The notes under the pieces: model-generated
Seen by the model: the letters and a program-made list of their open reading frames with translations, nothing else
What the model was told of the DNA's origin: nothing
The model's database searches: none
In this document: positions 59,271-64,000 of the stretch, one piece after another
How the letters are laid out: the number at the start of each line of letters is the position of its first letter
Position numbering within the stretch: the first letter of the stretch is position 1
Source of the DNA: Diphasiastrum complanatum
Lineage: Eukaryota; Streptophyta; Lycopodiopsida; Lycopodiales; Lycopodiaceae
NCBI GenBank assembly: GCA_029204225.1
Contig: CM055097.1
Span: 68,311,240 to 68,375,239, forward strand
DNA length: 64,000 nt
Direction: 5' to 3'
Translations under genes and position numbers: made by a program

Positions 59271-62200
59271 TTGGAGTCTTTGAATGCCATTCAGACCATT
59301 TATTATCAAATGGATTATATTCCACTAGCCTGACAAATCTTTACCAAACCCTGAGGATTTTTGTCCAGTTTCTCATAGTTTTTTTAGAAATTGTCGATTT
59401 TTTAAAATTCTTGCTTTCTAGATCATGCAACTTGAATTGCTCGTCGGCAAAATACTAAAAATTTACATCAATAAATAACTCTATCAACTAAATAAACCAA
59501 CGTAATCTAAGCTTTATAAGGATCTTCCAATTTTACTACACACACATTTCTTCCATATGGAAACGACGAACAAAAACTTTCTTGCATTTTAAAGAAATTG
59601 TCGTTTTTCTAAAACCTAACTTCCTGGAAGTTTTATCAATTTTTGGACTAAAATGCCAATTCCATTCCTATGCTTTGCTGGATTTTTAAACTGCGTCTTT
59701 TAAGGTTTGCTTACTAAAAATAAAAAGTAGGTGAACCTTATCAACTAAAGGTTCTCTTACTAAAAACAAAACACAAAATGAGAACCTTATAGTCATAAGA
59801 TTCCTAAACGTGTCCAATTTTAGACGATTTTTATTCACTTTGTTGCTAGAGTGGTAGGTTATTCAGATCATTTGCTAAAACCTGAGTTGTCACTCTTGGA
59901 TAACTTAGAATCATTAAAATAAGTTTATTTTTTTAAATTTTTATTTTTGAGTTTTAATAATTGTGTTATTATGTTTTTAATGATATTTCACATCACCTTC
60001 TTTTAGAAATATTTGTAGGCAATTTTTATTTTCAATAAGCCCCACCCTTTTCAAACTTGTCTGGTAACTAGAGGGTTGCAATTTGATTGGCTTGTTTGAA
60101 TCCATGGCATGTCGTTGGTGCATTCTTCTTAACTTGCCCCTGGCAACTCAATGTGTCAGACAATGTCCCCAAGTTGCCCCTACGTGGCAAGGGCCCCATG
60201 CCACCTCATCTGCCACCTACTGGCAACTCAATGTAATTCTGAGAGGGGGAGAGCACCATTTTTTCTCCATGGACCAATGGGAGAACTCGATATGAATTGG
60301 GAAATGTATTTTAAAACCACCCCTCGTCGTTCACCTTAAACTAGAAAAGGTCCGAGGACGGAGCCTTCCCCTATGTGCGAAATCAATTTTCTCTTTTTTT
60401 TCTTAGCGACATTAATGCCACCTCACCAATAACAATTCATTCGAATTTTTTTTCTTTTTTTAAATGAAATTTTGTCTACATACACCTTCCAAACTTCAAA
60501 AGGTACACATAATATCTTTTTTACATTTTTTTACCCTAAGTGGAAGGTCTGTGAAAAAGATTGCATGTCAACTACAATTAGCACAACATGTATTTCTAGT
60601 TACACACATTATTAGCTTATGCATTAGAGTCACGACCTCAAAGGTGCATGCAACAACAATCTGTTGTCATCTTATCTTGTATGAATTTACGACCTCAATG
60701 GCCCATGCAACAACAATTTATTGAGTTGCGATGGTGACATGAGGCAACAATACTTTTCAGATTACATCTAATATGTGAGAACAATACTTATGTGACAACA
60801 ATATATGGCAATGTTCTGATGGAAAAATACGTCTATGACAATGATTTGAGACAACAATACTTTTGCGGCAACAATCTATGGCAACCATATGAGGTAGTAC
60901 TTCCTTTAAGCATGCAATATATCATGTTTCTATGAGGCACTTCCAATGTGAGTACATAGACACAAATGACGACTTCTATTACTACATTTATTGTTGGAAA
61001 GATTGTTTGTAGGAGTCGACTATTGGTAAAATTCTAACTAGGCAACAATCATTAAGATACCAATGGTTAGAGCCAATAATATAGTATCCTTCTTTCATAA
61101 AAACTACCCCAAATCCAATTTATATGTATGAGAATTAGCTTATTACAATATATTTCAATATAGTTCGTCAACATGAGACATAGCAATTGTGCATGCTAGT
61201 ATTCAATTTTCATGGTATATGCATGAAATTACCAACATCTTGTGGAGGCATGTAGAACCATTAAGACACTTTGCGCTAGTTTTTAACATAGTAACATCAA
61301 GGCACGACATAGGCCCATTACTAATAGTAACATACTAAGGCTGATACAAGTGCTTATTCTTGCACCCTCCCTTAATGACAACTTTAGTAGAGAATTGACA
61401 TCATGCCTGTAATGAGAATGTAGTAGAACGCATTTTTTCTATATACATTTAATATATGATTCTTCTCTCTAAAGTTTTAAGTCTCAATATCTATGCATAT
61501 ACATGCTTACATACATTGACTATAACCAAATGTCCTACCATGTAACTTTGTCCTATATTGTGATGGCATCCAATATGCCATAAAGTGGACATTAAGTAGG
61601 AATGTGAGTAAACACTTAGTAAGAAATTTCTTCATCTACTTGAGCACTTGAGTTCACCTTCTTATTACATGATGTTTATCCATTCACACTTTCATCATAA
61701 GCCTTTTTCTAGCGCTTCTTCATTACATGAGTTGCTAAGTACAAAAGGGCCCTATAAGTATTGCCACATAAGATGATAATTCCTCAAAATTAAAGCTTGT
61801 AATACAAGAAGTGCCTAACCCGAAATACTTACAATACAAACTATTCTAGTTACAGTTATCTTTTAATTGGGTGAAGGATTTGGAGTGGAAAGTCATATTG
61901 TGAAAAGGTTGGGTGATAGATACCAATGTTCTAAATCTCTACCCTATGACTGATTGTTTTGTAGTAATTACTCAATACAGAAGGACAATGTCCCAAATAG
62001 TAGACAAAATATGAAAGAGACTCTGACCACCATATGGAACTATTCTGCTAGAAGTGTGAGTATAACCAATAGATATGCAATATCTGTATTCGAAATGGTA
62101 CAAGAGAAGATCTTAAACCACATTATCCGATAATCCAAAGATCTAAAAGTTCTATCCGGATTTTCAATACCAAATATGCACATATTTATTCCACCAAGTT

Positions 62201-63636
62201 CCCCTAGATCTATTCCTAATGGATCACAATAATCCATTTACAAAATTGTGATTTAACAAGCTTTACTGTCTTTACTGTCACATAAACAACCCATCTAGTT
62301 GGTACTATCATTCCCAAATTTCTATCATCTGAGAGTTCCAACTCTTAGAAATAAGGCTCTTTATAGTGCAAATGTGAACCAAGTGTCATTCTCGTTCTAT
62401 ATCACAATTTCCAATAACAAATAGGGTCAACTCATGGTCCTATAGATATTTAATATAGATTCAACTTAACGAATTCAAAAAATCGATGCTATGCAATTTT
62501 CATATAGGGATTATCAAACAATCCAAATTACACAACACTATCACTTTTACCTACTCAGATGTCTCATTTTCTTCCTCCCTTAAATTTTTCGGTCACCTGA
62601 AAAATTTCATCAGCGAAGGCACCGAAAACTCCTTTGACACGAGTAAATGCTAGGTTGCTACCCTTTTGACTACACTACCTTAAGTATTACTTCGTTAAAG
62701 TTGTCTGAACCTAATGGAAAATTCATAAAATTTGGATCAGGGTACTCTTTTATTATATTCAATACACTTGTTTATTTATCGAATATAGAGCTACCACCAA
62801 ATATTATGACCTTTATTCTATTTATTCGCTTTAACAAGTATCTCAAAAGCTTCAGCTTGCCCTATCTTAAAGATCAAAATCATTTAAGATAAGTCTATCG
62901 GTGCACCACCAAGTCCAAAAGGAAGAACCAAAAATGTCATTTAGCTCAATTAACTGAGAATATTTCTACTACCGATAAAAAGCACAGTACCAAGAACCCA
63001 AAATTTCACTAACTGGACACTTGCCTGGAGAACCAAACCACTATCATCATTTTGTCAAGATCGGTTTAGCAAAAATTTAGACCGATTATTAAATTTGACA
63101 CAAAAACAACGGTACTAAAGTTCCACAAAAAAGTAATGTTAAGTTGATCGTCCATGACGAAGGGCAAAAAAAAAATCAAATTCCTCCTACAAAAGCCAGG
63201 GAAGCAACATCCAAAAAATCAAGGTTACAGCATTGTCAACCATACCCCAAGAAATCGAAATTTATTTAACAGAGCTAGTAACTTAAATTTTCCGAGTTTC
63301 CAAATCCACTTTGGAACCAACTTTAAAGTTACTAAACGACAAGCCCTTAAAACCTCGATCAACCGACATGCAACAACCATTGATACGGACGTTCAAGCAA
63401 TTCAAGCAACGGTCGGCCTACCACATGCAACAAATCAACTTTAACCTTTAAAAAAAAAAACCATGCACAAAGCTCAATGCCTAGACCCCCATTCAAAAAA
63501 CCCTAAAAAGTTTTGCATAAGGGAAGTCCAGCACGCTGCACGCTGCTACAACCGCCATCGCGATGGGGAAAAAAAAATTCCAACCTCGATTCTTACAGAA
63601 GCAAAACGAGAGAGAGAGATTAGGCAGGATCGCGCC
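59271..63636. other. Intergenic, no gene seen
   Basis: AT-rich. 60640-60900 has scattered CAACAAT repeats (GCAACAACAATCT-type). Short ORFs at 62040-62237 (minus) and 62647-62892 (plus) give no recognisable product. Confidence 0.5.
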
Positions 63637-63792
63637 CTATCGTGGGCCATCTGCCATCCCATCCCCATTCCACACGCCCACACGCATTAGGAACCAAGCT
63701 TTTTCAGAATTGTATGCATCAACAACAGCCTGAATGGAGGCTTTCCTGTTCAGGACAGCAAACGCGTTCCAACGGCATTCAAAGGAAGCCAT
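63637..63792 (-). CDS. Possible short coding segment, unrecognised
   Basis: A 51-codon ORF on the minus strand starting MASFECRWNAFAVLNRKAS. The area is richer in G+C than the preceding 4 kb and is followed downstream by a CT-tract leader-like stretch and another ATG (MAVVAACSVLDFPYAK near 63,560). It may be an exon or a 5' end of a gene near the right edge. No family is recognised. Confidence 0.25.
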   Translation of the reverse strand: MASFECRWNAFAVLNRKASIQAVVDAYNSEKAWFLMRVGVWNGDGMADGPR

Positions 63793-63837
63793 CTTATCAC
63801 AGAATCTCTAAAGCTTCCTACGGTCCTAGCTCACACA

Positions 63838-63945
63838 CAGATTAACTCTGTGAGAACTCCACAGTAGGGCGGAAACCAGGGTCTCTCATCCCGGATCAGT
63901 GGTCTGCTCGTCTCCCCGATGGCCTTGCTCTTAAACTGGTGAACA
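63838..63945 (-). other. Possible exon near right edge
   Basis: After a CAG acceptor-like site the minus strand reads FKSKAIGETSRPLIRDERPW then FPPYCGVLTELI without a stop for about 38 codons; other frames are closed. Coding is suggested by composition only. Product not recognised. Confidence 0.25.
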
Positions 63946-64000
63946 GCAAGCAGTAGGATTCAAAAAAAAACTTAGCTTCATGTATGATTCAACTCAAATT

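Noticed and set aside
62040-62892. Possible organelle-derived insertion
   Set aside because: The ORFs looked slightly protein-like but matched no chloroplast or mitochondrial gene I know.

Overview
The window looks like nuclear DNA of a land plant with a large, repeat-rich genome. It is AT-rich, its genes are split by spliceosomal introns, and it holds Ty1/copia and Ty3/gypsy retroelements, long microsatellites and many decayed element pieces. A non-flowering lineage (fern, lycophyte or gymnosperm) seems likely to me because of the DUF7869-type and ParB/methyltransferase-type mobile genes, but this is not proven.

Layout. 1-599: 5' end of an acidic protein gene running off the left edge (minus). 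3.7-6.6 kb: copia relic. 6.65-8.25 kb: decayed plus-strand methyltransferase-like gene. 9.9-15.9 kb: first copy of a segmental duplication carrying an intact five-exon SDR42E1-like oxidoreductase gene (minus). 18.8-21.3 kb: gypsy remains with an extra ORF 3' of pol. 24.3-25.5 kb: intact single-exon 373-aa orphan ORF (plus). 25.5-30.6 kb: microsatellites, short tandem repeats and a DUF7869-element scrap. 30.6-36.8 kb: full-length young copia element with 682-bp LTRs and a GGATT target duplication, its polyprotein broken by frameshifts. 37.2-37.8 kb: gypsy relic. 38.5-41.1 kb: three tandem copies of a 719-bp unit separated by poly-G runs. 41.9-49.6 kb: a putative decayed mobile element with two divergent genes, a DUF7869-family gene (minus) and a ParB-like plus N-methyltransferase-like gene (plus). 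50.1-59.3 kb: second copy of the duplication with a second SDR42E1-like gene; its first intron has gained about 2.6 kb that includes a FANCI gene fragment. 59.3-64 kb: mostly empty, with weak hints of a gene at the right edge.

The most unusual structure is at 45.78-46.16 kb, between the two divergent genes. Ten copies of a 17-bp palindrome, CCTATGCT-N-AGCATAGG, form one large inverted repeat with five copies per arm, many spaced 40-42 bp apart. Further single copies lie in the introns and flanks of the same element. Palindromic sites beside a ParB-like gene recall parS/operator arrays. The function is inference, but the pattern is read directly from the sequence.

The two SDR42E1-like genes keep identical exon lengths (193, 343, 272, 197 and 447 nt; 483 codons plus stop) and both appear to use a GC-AG third intron. 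Copy B has lost one glycine of the cofactor-binding motif.
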